A stretch of 64,000 nucleotides of DNA from Sipunculus nudus (taxonomy: Eukaryota; Annelida; Sipuncula; Golfingiida; Sipunculidae). The stretch covers positions 76,772,300 through 76,836,299 of the forward strand of contig CM049314.1 of the NCBI GenBank assembly GCA_026874595.1. The letters run 5' to 3'. The notes below the pieces were generated by a model, which was not told the DNA's origin, did no database searches, and worked only from the letters and a program-made list of their open reading frames with translations. Of the stretch, positions 1-15,100 are shown piece after piece; position 1 is the first letter of the stretch, and each line of letters starts with the position of its first letter. A program made the position numbers and the translations under genes.

Positions 1-70
1 TTTCATTTTATGGTATGACCACTGAAATTTTTTTTTCAAAATTGAAACTTTCAATATATTTATATTTCAG

Positions 71-138
71 AGGAACATCAGAGGTTATCAGATTGCTCGA
101 CTTTATATGGAAGTGAAGGAATATGACTTGGCCAAAAA
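71..138 (+). CDS. RANBP2: RANBP2 exon: N-terminal TPR helix, first exon in window
   Basis: Acceptor tttcag, donor gtaag, phase 0 in and 2 out. It encodes RNIRGYQIARLYMEVKEYDL and AKK, matching the vertebrate segment near residue 25 that ends KEYDLAKKY. The initiator Met and about 20 residues must lie upstream of the window. Confidence 0.93.
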
Positions 139-3100
139 GTAAGTTGTTCAACACAAGTTATTGTTGAAGTAGAAATTGAACTACTGGTAGCTTCATTGGT
201 CTGTTGTGGTAGAGCACAGGACTCAGAACCAGGAGATAATGAGTTTGAATGTTAAATCTCAGTCAAGGAGTACACGTAGTGAAATTTATCAGGGTCAGCT
301 TCCACCAAAGGTAATGCTTTTTAGACTGAATGGAAAAGGATTGTTTGGTGGTTGTGAATAATTCACAGACATCTGGGACTTTGAAGGGTACTTCAGTGTC
401 ATGATCCAGCAATGGGGATGATAACAAACGCTTGACCCACAGGTTCACTTGGCTTGGTTAAGGCAAGGATATAAGTGTTTGCTTTTGCCTTGTCACTTTC
501 CAAGCTTAATAGGGTTTCTGTTACATCTATTTGTGTATTAAGTTGGTATTTTAAGAATGGAGATGGTAACAACAGCAAAATCTAGAAATAAAGGATTTAA
601 ATTCTGGTAGAATAGCACAATTAGCATTTTGAACATTTCAAAACATTTTGTCTTCTTTAAATAGAGCTATTGCCTCTGAATCCAAATGAGAAGGTACCAT
701 GTAAAGTAAGTACTGTAACTCTATCTTATATATCAAGTTAATATCATCTGAGAAATTCTAGGTATAGTTTAATAATTAATTGACCACTTATTGAACTGTG
801 TTGGCTCAGATGATAAGAAGCATAGTAAGTGCCAGACCACATGAAATTTCATACAGAATTGGTAATTTCTGGCACCAGATCCTGTTTCTGGTGAGTTAAA
901 TAGTTAATTAACTGACTCTGGTCAGTTAAATAGTTAATTTCATCCACTTATCTATATTGGTTACTGGTACATGATATATTAAACCAGAGATTGAATCTTA
1001 TTATTGTTGAGAAAGTTGACACTACAATATTTAATGTCTATAGGTACATTCCCAAATCATTTCAATTTACCTTGAAATTTAAACTTTATTTATTTTACAT
1101 GGATTGAACAACTAGTTATAATAACTAATACGAGTCACTCACCATGGCACGGATGTTGGTGCTCAGTAGTCGGTAAGGGTGGAGGAAACCGGAGGACCTG
1201 CAGAAAACCACCTACCTTGGACGGGCCACTACAACCCACTCTCATAGCCTACCTGGAATCATACCCCGGTTGCCAGCTTTTATTTTTAGGCAACAGACTC
1301 AGGAGTAAGCCTTGTGGACATTTCAATTTACACTATTTAAGTGTTTCAGATAATAGGCATTTGGCTGTTGAATATATCAGATGATATTTATCTGCAGATA
1401 TCTAGCTGGATTTCTTCGTGAGCAGGACCAGTTTGCTCCGGCGTACATCCTTCTAGGACAGATCCAGGAGGCCAAAGGTGAAAAAAAGGAGGCCATCAAA
1501 GCGTACAAAAGGTCAGTCATACAACTAGAGGTACACATTATATATATATATATATAAACACATTATATATAAACAAGTAATACAAGCCTTGGCCTTGTGG
1601 ACATTCACTTTTTCAGCCCACATTCTAAGTAACATTTGTGCATGTGCTCCTGGATGACTTTCTTGAATGCGGGATATGTGCCGGATCCCCAAGGAAATCT
1701 AATCTTCCTTGGCCCTTTCTAAAAGTGCCCTTGAAATCTCGTGAGATTCCGTTCATGAATGCTGGAGTTTAATTGTGAACAAGCACAGAGACAAACAAGG
1801 GTGAGCACATACCCTCCTGGCGAAGCAATTACACTGATTTAGTCAACCACCACTGGATGAAAGTGAGTATTGTTTATAGATAAAAGCTCCCTACCGTATC
1901 AGATGTCTGTCCTGTCCCAGACATTGAAACAGTTATGTCTCTTCCCCCCCCCCCCCCCCCCCCCCCCAGTGCTTGGTATGTCTTCGGCGTCAGCCTCTGT
2001 GTTTCCACTTGGGGTTTTTGTTTTTAAGCCACTGTGGCTAAAGGGTGTCTGATTTTTTTTTAGCCACACCAAATTAACTTTACCCACACATTTGGCAACA
2101 ATTTTGTCTGACCGAATGCCACTCGTGTGGTGAACATGCTTGGTTTTCAACAAATACCATTGAATTAAACCATCTATCATACAATGTTCAGCATTCTCCA
2201 CAAGATAAAGAAATTTGTTTCTGCATTTTAGCAAAGTAAATGTTCAAAGAAAAAAAAACAATAAATAGATTGTATTACTGTTTTAGCAAAATGCAGATGA
2301 AAAATAAAAGCACAAACACCTGGAGAAAATGGTTTAAAGAAATAAGAATTAAAAATGAAAATTACTTTCTGTTAAACAGATTATATTTTAGGCATTGTAA
2401 ACACTGTATAAATTAACACTTGAACTGACGCTCGGACATTTGCAGGAGTAAAAACGAACGATAAAATGAAAGTTTGACTGTCATATAACAAAAAGTTTAA
2501 CGCAAATTTGGCGGTAACATATGGTAATCATAGTTTTTTATGGTGGGAGGGTACTTATTTATAACGGTAGTAAAAAATGAGAGCATAGGCTACAACGGCG
2601 ATGTCAAATTCTGTGAGGGCAGCGCGCTGATGTACTTCTCATGTAAAAAAAAAAGATGTATGAATTATTATACTTTTCCAACAATGTTTAAGCCCTGTTT
2701 TGCTGCATAGATGGCCACCCACAGGAAGTGAATCGGGCAGCGAAGAAACTTTAAGACATGTCCAAACTTTCCCCGCGTACCACATGGCCACAGTTGGCGA
2801 CCTAGTTGCATATAATTATAGACCACCTGGCCATTGGATTTTCATGTCCAGACATCGTTATGTATGGTTATTTTACTGTTTGTAAAAGTCAACAGAGGGC
2901 AGTTATAATCATGACATAACATTTCCTCAGTTACTGTGTATGAAAGACTATATGTCTTTCATGAGTCTTGAGTGTAATAAAGTTCTGTGTTCTGAGTTAA
3001 AAAGTCAGGATGACCTCCGACCTCAGAAAGCTGGCCTGGTTTTGTCCGAAATATCGCCCCCTGTATCTGTTTCATGGCTCGCATAAGACAGGAACCGAGA

Positions 3101-6100
3101 AGCCATATTCCATCTTCACTTGTAGAGAAAATTCTTTAATTTAAATCGGCTGCATAGAAATACATCGTTATTGTTTTGCCTGTTACAATCTTTACGTTCT
3201 CACAACAAAATCGGTTCTAGCTTGTGTACCGCACATGATCGCAGTCCAAAAAAAAAAAACCGCGATATTCCCTTTGATTCGACACCGACATTGACGAGTT
3301 AACCAAGACAACAACACCCGCACGCTTAGTTATTTACAAACACTTTATTTGAAGTGACTAAATATATAGCAAAATCAACCACGAAATAATCATTTGCAAG
3401 TGTGACATTATTTTACGTTCAGCCTTTCATTGAGCAGTCATCAGATATGATTGTAGCAGGAAAATTCATTTTCGCCATCTTGGCTAATGCTGGTGAACAA
3501 ATTTTCGCCACACACAATTTTTATTAGCCATTTGCGATGTGGCGAATGGCTGGCGGAAACACAGACTCTATGTCATATTTTGATTTTGTGAACGTGATTG
3601 ATTTTGAACGACTCAACATTTTGTCATTATATTTTAGATTTAAATTGTTTCTTCCAAAATCTGTGACAAGTTGAAAAAACCGATAATCTCCACCTTCATC
3701 ATCTAGGTCAAATAGGCTGAATAGAATTTTTGGACGAACCCTGTTACTTTTAAAGAATTGCATATTTTCCCCTCAAATTTGAAACATTCATTGTATTGAT
3801 CAAGTTCTTTGAGGAGCTTGACAATTAGTGACCTTGACCTGTGTCCTCAAGGTCAAATCAGCCAGAATAGATATAAATTGTGAATGCTATAACGTTTGAA
3901 CCCTCTGACATTTTTCTTGAAATTCAACTTTTGTAATGTCTCCACCAATATCTCTAAAAAGTTTTTAAAAAACAATGACTTTGACCTTCATCATTAAGGT
4001 CAAATTGGGTGAGATATAATTTTTTTTGTGAAGCCCATAACTTTTGATGTATCTCATAGTTTTTCCTCAAATTCAGAACACTCATTCTTTTTTGTATCAA
4101 GTTACTTCAGGAGCTCAAAAACTGGTGATCTAGACATGCTTATTCAAGGTCAAATAAGCCCGAACATAAATTATTTTTGAACCACTTGATATATTTTCAT
4201 GAAATTATACTTGTGAAATGTCTACCAGTATCTCGTACAAATAAAAAAATCTTGTGACCTTGACTTTCATCATCAAGGTAAAATTGGATGAATAAAAATT
4301 TTTGGGGAACCCCATAACTTTTGAAGTTTCACATATTTTTTCCTCAAATTTGAAACGCTTATTGTTTCAATCAAGTTCCTTGAGGAGCTCAAAAACTGGT
4401 GACTTTGACCTGGATCTTTAAAGTTAAATCAGCCAGAAAAAAATCCCAAGATCAGTTCATAACCGGGTCACCTTGATCATCATCATACAAGGTCAAATCT
4501 TTAGAAATTCAGGATTTATGTAAACACCAAAATTTTGAAGGGGTCCATTTTTTCCCCTCAAATTTGGGAAAGTGAGGCCTGTAGTCAAGGGAGACCTAAT
4601 TGTTTTGTATCACAAAAACCAGGTCCTCTAGTATTTAACTTGATCTATCATCTATTTTGTATTCATGTTCATTATTAGTTTTGCTTAATTTTTCCAGGTG
4701 CTTGGAGATTGATGACCAACAAAAAGGTGTACTACTGAAAGGTAACAGAAATCAGCTTTTCATAAAAAAGTACACAGTAAATACTAAGTTAACATAGTGA
4801 GTGTTTTGGAAATCAAACTAAGGATTTAATGGATGATATATTGAGCTGGAGTTTCTTTTGACAAAAAATATACTTTGTCCAGGCTTCCAGCTATACTTTT
4901 GTGAAAAATAATGTTCACCTCTATGCTTAAAATATAACAAATGTAATGTTAATATATATTTGCTTAAAATGTAGCAAATCTGACATTCAAATATTGAATT
5001 GTTGTTGGAAATAAATATCTTTGGAATAAATGATGTAGAACCATTTGAATAAGAACAGGGTTGTTATGTACCTTTCTTTACAGTTTGTGAGCTTCAGCTG
5101 AAGACTGATATTGACCCTGAAAGAGCACGGGTAAGACCTGTGTTTTTCATTATTTATACATTTAATTAGAATATTTTTAACACTTATATAATGAGAAATC
5201 TTGATACCAGGTAAACTAGCTTGAGACTTTTGGGTAAATGATGAGCTCCAAACAAGATATTTTAGTCATGTTTTGATATATTATAAGGAAATGGTACCTG
5301 TACACACTTTGGTCCTTCTTGATAAGCTTATATATGCGGTCTCACATCTGGTTGATATACTTTCTTGGCCAACATAATATGTTCAGTATTAAAGTTCTTT
5401 GCATATACAATCTTTATATTTCAGTATTGGGCAGAACGTGCTGAGAAGCATTTCCCAAACCATGAGCTTGTTTTCAAACTCAAGGTGAGACACAACACAG
5501 ATAATTTTTTAATTGACAAAGTTCATGTGGCCATCATACTCAGTTGTGCATTGCTTCAAAACAGTATGTTATAAAATAGAAATTCTTTATGTAGCAGTCC
5601 TCATTTTAAAGCAAGGCTTTCATCTTTTTTCATATTGATATATCAGTACTGTGTTAATAGCTTCATATATCTTCAAACTTTGTTCCCAGAATTGTTTGTA
5701 AAATTCAGCTTTATGAAAATTAAATATTTTGTATAATGGAAATCATTTAATCCTTATTTCTTGCATGCTTAAAGTAGCAAGTGTTTACACTTGCATGCGT
5801 TTCTGCCTTGTTGTAATGACTTCATATTCTTGCTGTCTAGATAACAAGTTTTGTTTACTTCAGGAGAAAGCTTGTTCCAATCATAATGGTGGAGGCACCT
5901 CAGAAGACCTGGAAGGACTCATAGCAGCAGAACTAGTGAGTACTGAGTGGATGCTGTCAGAGAACTGTCTCAGTCAGTCTGAGCCTGGACATCATATCTG
6001 TTAACATTTGTTGTTTAAATTTTTATATACAATTCAGTTTCTTCTAGAGGTCTTTAAAGCCTGCTATTCATTCTCATTTTCTTTAGTATTAATGTGATTT

Positions 6101-9100
6101 CTGGATTACTTTGCATACATATTAATGACTTTTTAGCAATTTCTGTCAGGAAAAACAATCATATAAGTAATTTGATGCCTCTGTGGTTGATGTACACAGG
6201 CTTGTTTATCAACAAGCTGTTAGTAAACACACCAAGGCTGACAAACAGAAAAACCATGTATTCTAAGGCTGTTTGTTGCATATATACAGAAATTGATTGA
6301 TCAGTAGATTCAAAAAATCCTTGCAAAACCATGATTTGCTGACAGATGTTTCTTTGTTGAATGTGCCCCACTTTTTGTAAATGTTTTGATATAAACAATA
6401 CAAACAGCTTGTGTTTTATGGGATCAGGATTTTCTGGCAGATTTTTATAGAAGGTTCAAGGGATAATCTTTAGACATTGGATATCAGAGTATGGCCTTTA
6501 ATCTACAAATGGACTGTAAAAATCTTATTATTTTGTCCAGGCAAAGAATCCTCGGGATGTGAGGCTGAGGGGCCGCCTGCTGCAGCTGTACTTGGACACA
6601 GGGCGTGTGAACGAGGCATACACCCATGCTATCGAGGTGGAAAGCAAGGGACAGTACTGTGACAGTCTGGAGTGGTACAGGAGTATGCTGCAGGTCTTTC
6701 AGGTGTGCATTCTCTTTTATATGCTTTGGTTTATTTATTTATTTTTTTTTTAGGAAAAGGTATGTCAAACTTAAATAACATTTATTTATTTTTAGGAAAG
6801 AACAGCAAGCAGTGTAACAGTAATTTCAGACAGTGTCAGTCTGCATAGACCCATCTATATGGCCCCTATTTATACCCTAGTATCTCCACAGTTTTATCCA
6901 CAGATACTTCAATGACTGTTCATACTATGGGCAGCCTAAATATCGGAGGCAGTAATCACTCACATACCTGATGTTTCAGGGATTTCTACATCTACATGGC
7001 TTTGATTCAGGGATCAACAATTTGCACTGTCCTGGTGTACTGCAAATGCTTAAAGAAAACTTGAAAAATATTATTTGACTACAGATCATTTGCTGTCATG
7101 TGAATGTCTTATATATAATCAGCACACCTTCACTGCCATAAGCTGTTGTCGTAAGATTTTAAAGATATGGTCTTCTCAAATATTTTAGTTTAAACCTTGT
7201 ATTACCTACAAATGTGACCTTTTTGCTGTTTGTAGAAATAGGCCATTTTCATTAATATTGAACAATTCTCAAGGCTGTTAGTAATTAAATGAAACTATAA
7301 ATGACACATTTCTCATTCTTTATTTCATGTAATACTTGTGTTGTATGTAATACAGAGTTACAGAGAGGAGTCTGGGAGTAACATCAACGGTTCGTTCCAC
7401 ACACACTACTTGATGTGTCAGACTCATCTGATAGGACTCTCCCTCGAGGAAGCCAGTGTGGGAAGCTGTGTCGAAGTGCTGCTGGAGTAAGTCAACCAGA
7501 ATCTTGTAAAATACTCCAGTATTTAGCTCATGGCTCTTTGGCAATAACATTAATATTGTACAAGACTTAAGCCTTGTAGCAGGCCTAAACACCATTGTTA
7601 CAATTATGACATCATAATGGTTACCACAGTAAGATACAGATAACGTTTGGCGTAAGACACCTAGCTGACTTAAGTTTACTTTATTGCAACAGACCCCAGG
7701 TTTATTGTATTAAATCATTAATAAAGTCAGTCATGCCCGGTTGCATGCTCTCCTTCCGTATCTTTCAGTCTGGTTTTGTAATTTTTGTCCCCCACTCCGG
7801 ACTTTGATTTGGGTTTTTCTGTCAGTCTGTCTCTCTGTCCGTCTTTCAGGTTTTTTTTTCATTTCCGTGCGATAACTTTCCTAAATTTTCTCCGATTTCA
7901 TTCAAATTTGGGTCACTGATTGCTCTCATACCTACCTTGGTGAGGAATTAGATTTGGAGTGTCTGGCTTCTGTCTGTCTGTCTGTCACTTTGTCAGGTTT
8001 TCGTTTCCCTGCGATAACTTTCCTAAATTTTATCTGATTTCATTCAAATTTTGGTCAGTGATTGCTCTCATGCTTACCTTAGTAAGTTTGGTTTTTGAGA
8101 GTCTGTCTAAAAAATAATTCTCTCCAGCAAAAAATAAATTTATCAAATTTGGGTCCAGTATTTCAATGTGTTTTAGTTTTTATGTTCACCTAAGATGTCT
8201 CCACATGTCATAGTGCATCTGTTTAATTTTTCATGTGCCCTCAAGATTTTCTCCTCATATCATAATTTTTGTTGCTTATCTAGCATGAAAGACAACCAAA
8301 TCCCAAAGCAGGGGACATTTATTCTATGAATTTGCTTGTTTTTTAGCTCTCTTAGTTCTAAGTTATATGAACCTAATCATGTACTTTTCCCTCGTAGCTG
8401 AAACAGTCACAAACTGAAAAGAAGGTTAATCACATTCTGCATCTTATCTAATCCTGCTTTTATCTGAAGTTCAGGTTAACTGAAAATCTTTACGTAATAT
8501 TTAAAGTATTAACCTAATTGTGGAAACTTATGTAAGTCAGTATCCTGTGTCCATTAACACATGATGTATTATCTATGTGGGTGATGTTTTTGTTTTACAG
8601 AATGGATAATACTCTTGGGAAGCTGTCATCAAAACAGTGGGGACCTGAGTGGAAAACCTTTGTTACTGAAATGGAAGCCCAGTACTTCTATCATTTAGGG
8701 TCCTTGGTCTTGAAGAGGGCTTTGAAGGTAACAGATCAAATTTAAATATATACATAAACCCCTGTGCATGTGCTTTCAACAGGATAATTTTCAGTTTAAA
8801 TTTGATACCCTTTGAAGAGTCTATACTCATCCATTACCTGTTGTCTGTAAATTGTTTCAAATTGGTCATACAATCATTGCTGGGCTTTTGAAATACATTT
8901 TGACTCGTCTTAATTAATAAATGGTTTGTTAATAGGAAATAATGCTGACATCAGCATCATTTAACATTTGTTATCAATTTTTTTTTCATGTGAAGGTTTT
9001 GTCATTGACGTTTTACTATACAGCTGTCAATTTTAAGGGTTCAGTTTTGTATTGTAAAGCTCAGATTGCAAATCTTTACTTACCCATACAGTCTTATCAA

Positions 9101-12100
9101 CAAAAATAAGATTTTCAATCTTTTAAAATTTTGAGAATCATCAGTTTATTTTATTTAAAAAAAAAATTGTTGAAATAGTCTTGAGTTCTTCATGGTATTT
9201 GTTGTATGTAAAAAAAAAAAAAACAAGATTATTGCAATGAGGCAAAAATAATATCTTGAAGAATGTGACATTTTGTACATAGATGTGCAACTTACATTTA
9301 TTATGTTCACAAAAAAATATCAAAATATTAAAAAATGTTTTGTACAAGTCCAATTAATATTTTGTTGCTTGGTTCATATCATTCATAGTGTTGTATATCT
9401 GTCTGAATCCATAATTTCTACATTTATAAAAGCAGCATTGGGTGACTTTTCGTTTTCTTCAGGGTCCTGTTCCCTGGGCTGAAGCCTGCGAGATGGCAGC
9501 ATCGTGCTACCTGATGAGTTATGCCACAGACGTCCTTGACCTTGAATCAGCATGGTGTGTGAAAGCAACGGCACAAGCCAAGAAAATATACCAGCGTCTG
9601 AACCTGCTGGCTAACCACAGAGCAAGCCAATCAGGTATTAAAGTTCTAAAGTCCTTCTGGTGATAATAACATTTCATATTTAAAATCTGTCTACAATCAT
9701 AAATAGACAATGTAGCTGCTTAATTCTGATATTATCTCTATCTATAGTTGGCTATCTGACAAGGAGTTGATGAACCATGCCAGATTAAAACCAAAAATTG
9801 TCAGTTATTGTCAGAAACATGAGGAAGAACATACATAATAAGTCAATAGTTAAGGCTGTTGCAAGTTATGCTTCCGGAGGTTATCACCAAACCAGATTCA
9901 GCCTCACGTAGACCAGTGTTCAAAATTCTGAATTTCTATGACTATTACTAGCAATGAAACCCTGTGACATAAAGAAAGACTCATGTAAAGATTGGCATGA
10001 AACTTAATTGGTTCATATGAAATACAGTAAAATCTTGTGGCAAGGTCGAAGGGACTTGTATTAAAGCTTAGACTTATCCAAGGTTTGAAACATGCAGGTT
10101 TTATATTATATGGTAATAATTAAACCAAGAATATTGAGCATAAAACTTTAAATTTAGTGGGATATTCATTTTAACAAGCTCAACACAACAAGATTTTATT
10201 GGATATTTAGTTCAGTTTGCATATTTGTATGCTGTGTTATGTTTTTAGCTCAGCTGACTTTCAGTCATGCTGGGCTATAGCGATGGGTCTTTGTCCGTCA
10301 TCCTTCCGTCTGTCCATCCGGCCGGCCGGCCGGCCGGCCGTCCGTTAGCAGGGCACAAATCGTAACCGTAGGGGCTAGGGCCATGAACCCTATGCAGTCT
10401 TAGAGGTTATAAAAAGATCTCCTTGCAAACCTGAAATAAGGTCACTGCGACCTATATTCTCGAAGTTATGGGGTGTGTTTGCACCCCCCAGAAATAACTC
10501 TTTGAGACAAAATTTTCATCCCAAACCTTCCATCTTTCACATACAGCTCACCTACCAACAGGGGAACCACTATAATTTTTTTGAGGTCAAAAGGTCAAAG
10601 GTCAAGGTCACAGGAGCCTCTTCTTTGAAAAGCCTGTGGATGCATTTTAAGCCAACCCTTTCATCCCAATTCTTTGATCTTTCACATATAGCTCACCTAC
10701 TAAGTTGGAGAAGAATCCTATAGATTTTGAGGTCACAAGGTCAAAGGTCAGGGTCACAGGATCCACTTCTTTGAAAAGTTTGTGGACACTTTTCAAGCTA
10801 GACTTTTCATTCCAAACCTTCCAGCACTGATATCACTTCTCTGCCAACAGGGGAAAAGACCTGTTGATTTTGAGGTCAAAGGTCAAGTTCACAGCACCCA
10901 CTTCTTGCGTGGAGTCATTTTCAGGCAAACTTTTCAATCTGTACCTTCCCTCTGTCATATATGGCTTACCTACCAAGAAGGGAAGAAGCCTTTTGATGTT
11001 GAGGTCAAAAAGTCAAAGGTCAAGGTCACAATATTTAATTGTTCTAAATGCTTGTGAGCATATTTCAAGTGTAACTGTTCAACCCAAACCTTCAGTCTTT
11101 CACATATGCCACATCTATGCATCACTCAGTTTGACTCAAACTTCATATTTATGGGTCTTTTTGCTTGAATAAATAACTTATTGATTTTGGGGTCAGCTGG
11201 TCAGCAGGTTAAAGGTTGCAGGTCAAAGTTATTCACCCATTGGTTGCCAAGTAATTACACCAGATTTAAGTGGTTAGTAGTTACCCATCATTTAGAAAGA
11301 ATCCAGTTGATATATGGGCAAAAGGCCAAGGTCATAGGTCAGGGATGTTCACAATTACTTATTTTATAGACCATCTCTATTTTTCTTGTATATATAACCA
11401 TCCCACTCCAGCTGGTACATCTCCCTGTGTTGCTGTAATTGTGAGTGACACTGGTGACATATGACTCCCTTTTGTATCAGCCTATTAAGTGATAAGGCTC
11501 AGTGATAAGTACCTCGTTACTTCATAACAAAAACACTGTTGTCAGAATGCTTCAGCCAGGCATTAAGACTATGAGAGTATAGTATCAAGGTTTAGCTACT
11601 GATTTATAAGATGATGGGAACATTTTGCAGTTTATTTTATGGAATCCTAGCAATAAACTTAGTTTCCTAGATATCTGAATATTTTAATATATATCACCAC
11701 ATATAAAAGCAAGTGTTTGTTCTCATAATATGTGGATGTGTACCTTGATTTAGGATGGCTTTTTGTTTCATTTCAAGACTCATAGTCATGCTTTCTGCAT
11801 TTCTTTTCTTTCAGGTTTGGCAGTTTACCTACCCTGCTGACCCCATTGAAAAGCAGAGTGATAATAAAAAATATTGGACTTACACTTTTTACAATTGCAT
11901 ATCTATAAATCTGATATGAGGGCCTGGACATGCCTTTTGAATTATTTTGGGCATTCATTACTGGATAATTTGCCCCAAGTTTGGTCTCTTATTGGAGAAT
12001 GTGGGATATCAAATGTCATACTTGTCAGAAATCCATTATGTCTGCCAGTTAGCCACCTTAGAAATTCTTTCTTCAGTGCAGTTTCAGTAATTTTTCTTTA

Positions 12101-15100
12101 ATGTTTGGTCTGATTTAGAGAATGTTTGTTGTCTGATTTCAGACTTGTCAGAAGTCCAATATGGCCACCAGGCAACCATCTTTTAATTCCTTTTGATCAT
12201 ATTATCTCAAGAACAGTTAAAGTGAATGCAGCTGGATGTATATTTATGTAATCTTGTAAAGGATTGGGTCAAATATTTCTGAATAAATATTACCATCATT
12301 TATAAAAGTGCAGTACAGTTGGCTTGTATTGAATAAAAATTCATACAGAAGCACCTGTTTCTCAATAATTCTTGCATGTATTTCCTTGATTTTTGCTATA
12401 TATTTTGATCTTATATTTGCCCTTTGTGGTGTTCCTTTTGAGACTGACAGGTTTCAAGCAAGCTGTTGGAATAGTTCCTGATAGCTTAACAATCATGCAT
12501 TTTCCTCAGACCATCAGTTCACTGTGTTTTAACCAGACATAGGTGATAAATATTTCTGTTGTCATAGAAAATTTTCAACAAATTGGCAAATTGGTTCTTC
12601 AAAATTTGACTGGAAGTTGTGAATCTCAGTCCATGATGTCACAGGTAATGCTTGGCAGCTGAGCGTCATGACCCATGGGTCACTTGTTTCTTTTTTATAC
12701 ACAAGCAGAATTTAATGTCTTATAGTTCCCTGAGCTGATTTAAATTCTTAAAAATATCACAGCATTTTTTTTAGTAATTGGTAATTTTAACTGCTGCATG
12801 AGTATAAATCAATAATTATACCTTCTTATCTTAATTTATGAGATCATTAAATGTTTATACAATTAATTATATTTTTCAATGATTTTTACTTTAACTAATG
12901 TTTGATTCTACAGGTCACATGCTCAAGTATTTACAACAGGGAAGTTTTGACAACACGAAAGAGACATGGCAGGCACATTTCTCCTCACGTGATGTAAATT
13001 TTGCTTTTGTTAATATTGCAAAAAATCATGAAATAATTCTGATCTATCATTGTAAAATAATTCTGTTATCTCTCCAGAACACAACTAGTGAGTCATAGTT
13101 TTTTCATAATTTTTTTTTTCATATCAGGACTCCTTCAGATTCCTGTATTTCTCATATTTTCCAGTATTTCCCATATTTTCCTGTATTTCCTATGTTTTCA
13201 TGTATTTCCTGTATTTTTATGGAAAAAAATGTTCACCTATAATTTCCTATATTTTTTAAGCATTTAGACCATAATCTCGTATATATTCATTTATTTTTTT
13301 CACAATAAGTTTTCCAGTATAACAGTAAATTGTTGTTATATAGATCTGTTATTATTGAAAACAATAAGTTCATTTGTAGAACTGTACCTTTAAGTGTACA
13401 AGTCATACAAGTGCAGTCATTGTGACCAGTTATGTACACCTTTATTTGTTGCTCCAAGAAATGATGGTCATTGTAAGTGACCAAGTAAAACACCATGGTG
13501 CAGTAAAAACTATATTTTCCTACATTCTCCTATATTTGTTTCACAAGAACCAATATTTCTTCAGGAACCAGTTATAGTGATGACCAATGGCTTTGTATAG
13601 ATTTGCCAAGCAAGTATGAAAAATATATATACAGTGAAACATCGTTGTGTAGAACTCACTTAAGTTGAATACCCCACTTTACGTCGAAGTTACACACTTG
13701 ATATTTGGGACAACTCTGGTAAAATTATTACCAAATTAAACCTGTTTGTGTCAACTTCAGACTTGTCGAAGTTTTCTGAGGGTCCCTTTGACCTCGACAC
13801 AACGAGGTTTCACTGTATATTTTCCTTTGACTGTATCAGAGGCCGGACATGTTTAATTTTATGAATTATAAAATAAACGTTTGTCTTTACCAGGGGAGAG
13901 AAGGATTGTACCGGTCCGTGTTTGGGGTGAGGAATGTAGAACAGGCCACCAGGTCATCTTTCCTGATTGGCTACGGCAAACAAGAATCATTGACAATCCG
14001 TCAGCCGAGAAAACAACAGTTACAAGAATATGATAAAGGTAGCATGAACTTAACCAGGAGATTGTAACAGTATAATATAATAATGATCTGTTAATTATCA
14101 CATTTTCATCAATACATAGATATACGTAAAAACTGTATTATAATAATGCTGGTGGGATGACGAGACAACTCTTACAAAAAGCATGATAGGTCAGACTAAT
14201 AATTTGGATTTTCGTAAGTTTGAGACCTAAAGCTTTTATACATGAACTTATTTTATTTGACCACATCCAAACCTAAAAGGTTCTGATGTATTTAAGAGCT
14301 CAGTATACAGTTTGCAGGTATTTATCTGTGGGTTATTTTCAGTCCTCTTTGTATGGAAGATAATCAGAAAGGCTTTTTACTTGAGGAGGAAAGTATTAAG
14401 AACAAAGACTTTACTATGTTTCATATTTTTAACCATTATTATATATTTCAGAAATATTCATATTTTTTTAATATATTTGTATTTTTACCTATATCCTTAG
14501 TTGCGTACCAACTCTTTCCAAACCAGCTTGACAAACTCACGTGGTTAGGAGTTCAGTATCACGAGACGCTGGAGAAACCACAACCAAACTGTGAGTACTC
14601 TGTCCAACATGTCACTGTGTGAGTACTCTGTCTAACATGTCACTGGGTCAGCACTCTGTCCAACATGTCACTGTATGAGTACTCTGTCTAACATGTCACT
14701 GTGTGAGTAATCTGTCTAACATGTCACTGTGTGAGTACTTGTCTAACATGTCACTGTGTGAGTACTCTGTCCAACATGTCACTGTGTGACTCTGTCCAAC
14801 ATGTCTCTGTGTGAATACTCTGTCAAACATGTCACTGTGTTAAAGAAATACAAACTGTGAGTACTCTGTCCAACATTTTACTGTGTGAATACTCTGTCCA
14901 ACATGTCACTGTGTGAGTACTCTGTCCAACATGTCACTGTGAATACTCTGTCCAACATGTCACTGTGTGAGTACTCTGTCTAACATGTCATTGTGTGAGT
15001 GTTCTCTCCAACATGTCACTGTGTGATTACTCTGTCCAACATGTCACTGTGCGAGTACTCTGTCCAACATGTCAATGTGAATACTCTGTCCAACATGTCA

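Noticed and set aside
2700-2885. 61-codon ORF (MLHRWPPTGSESG...)
   Set aside because: Short, inside the inverted-repeat-bounded intronic segment, no homology recognised and no splice sites fitting RANBP2.
10317-10341. CCGG-rich microsatellite as a CpG island or promoter
   Set aside because: It is only a short simple repeat near the 5' end of a transposon-like element; no CpG-rich context around it.
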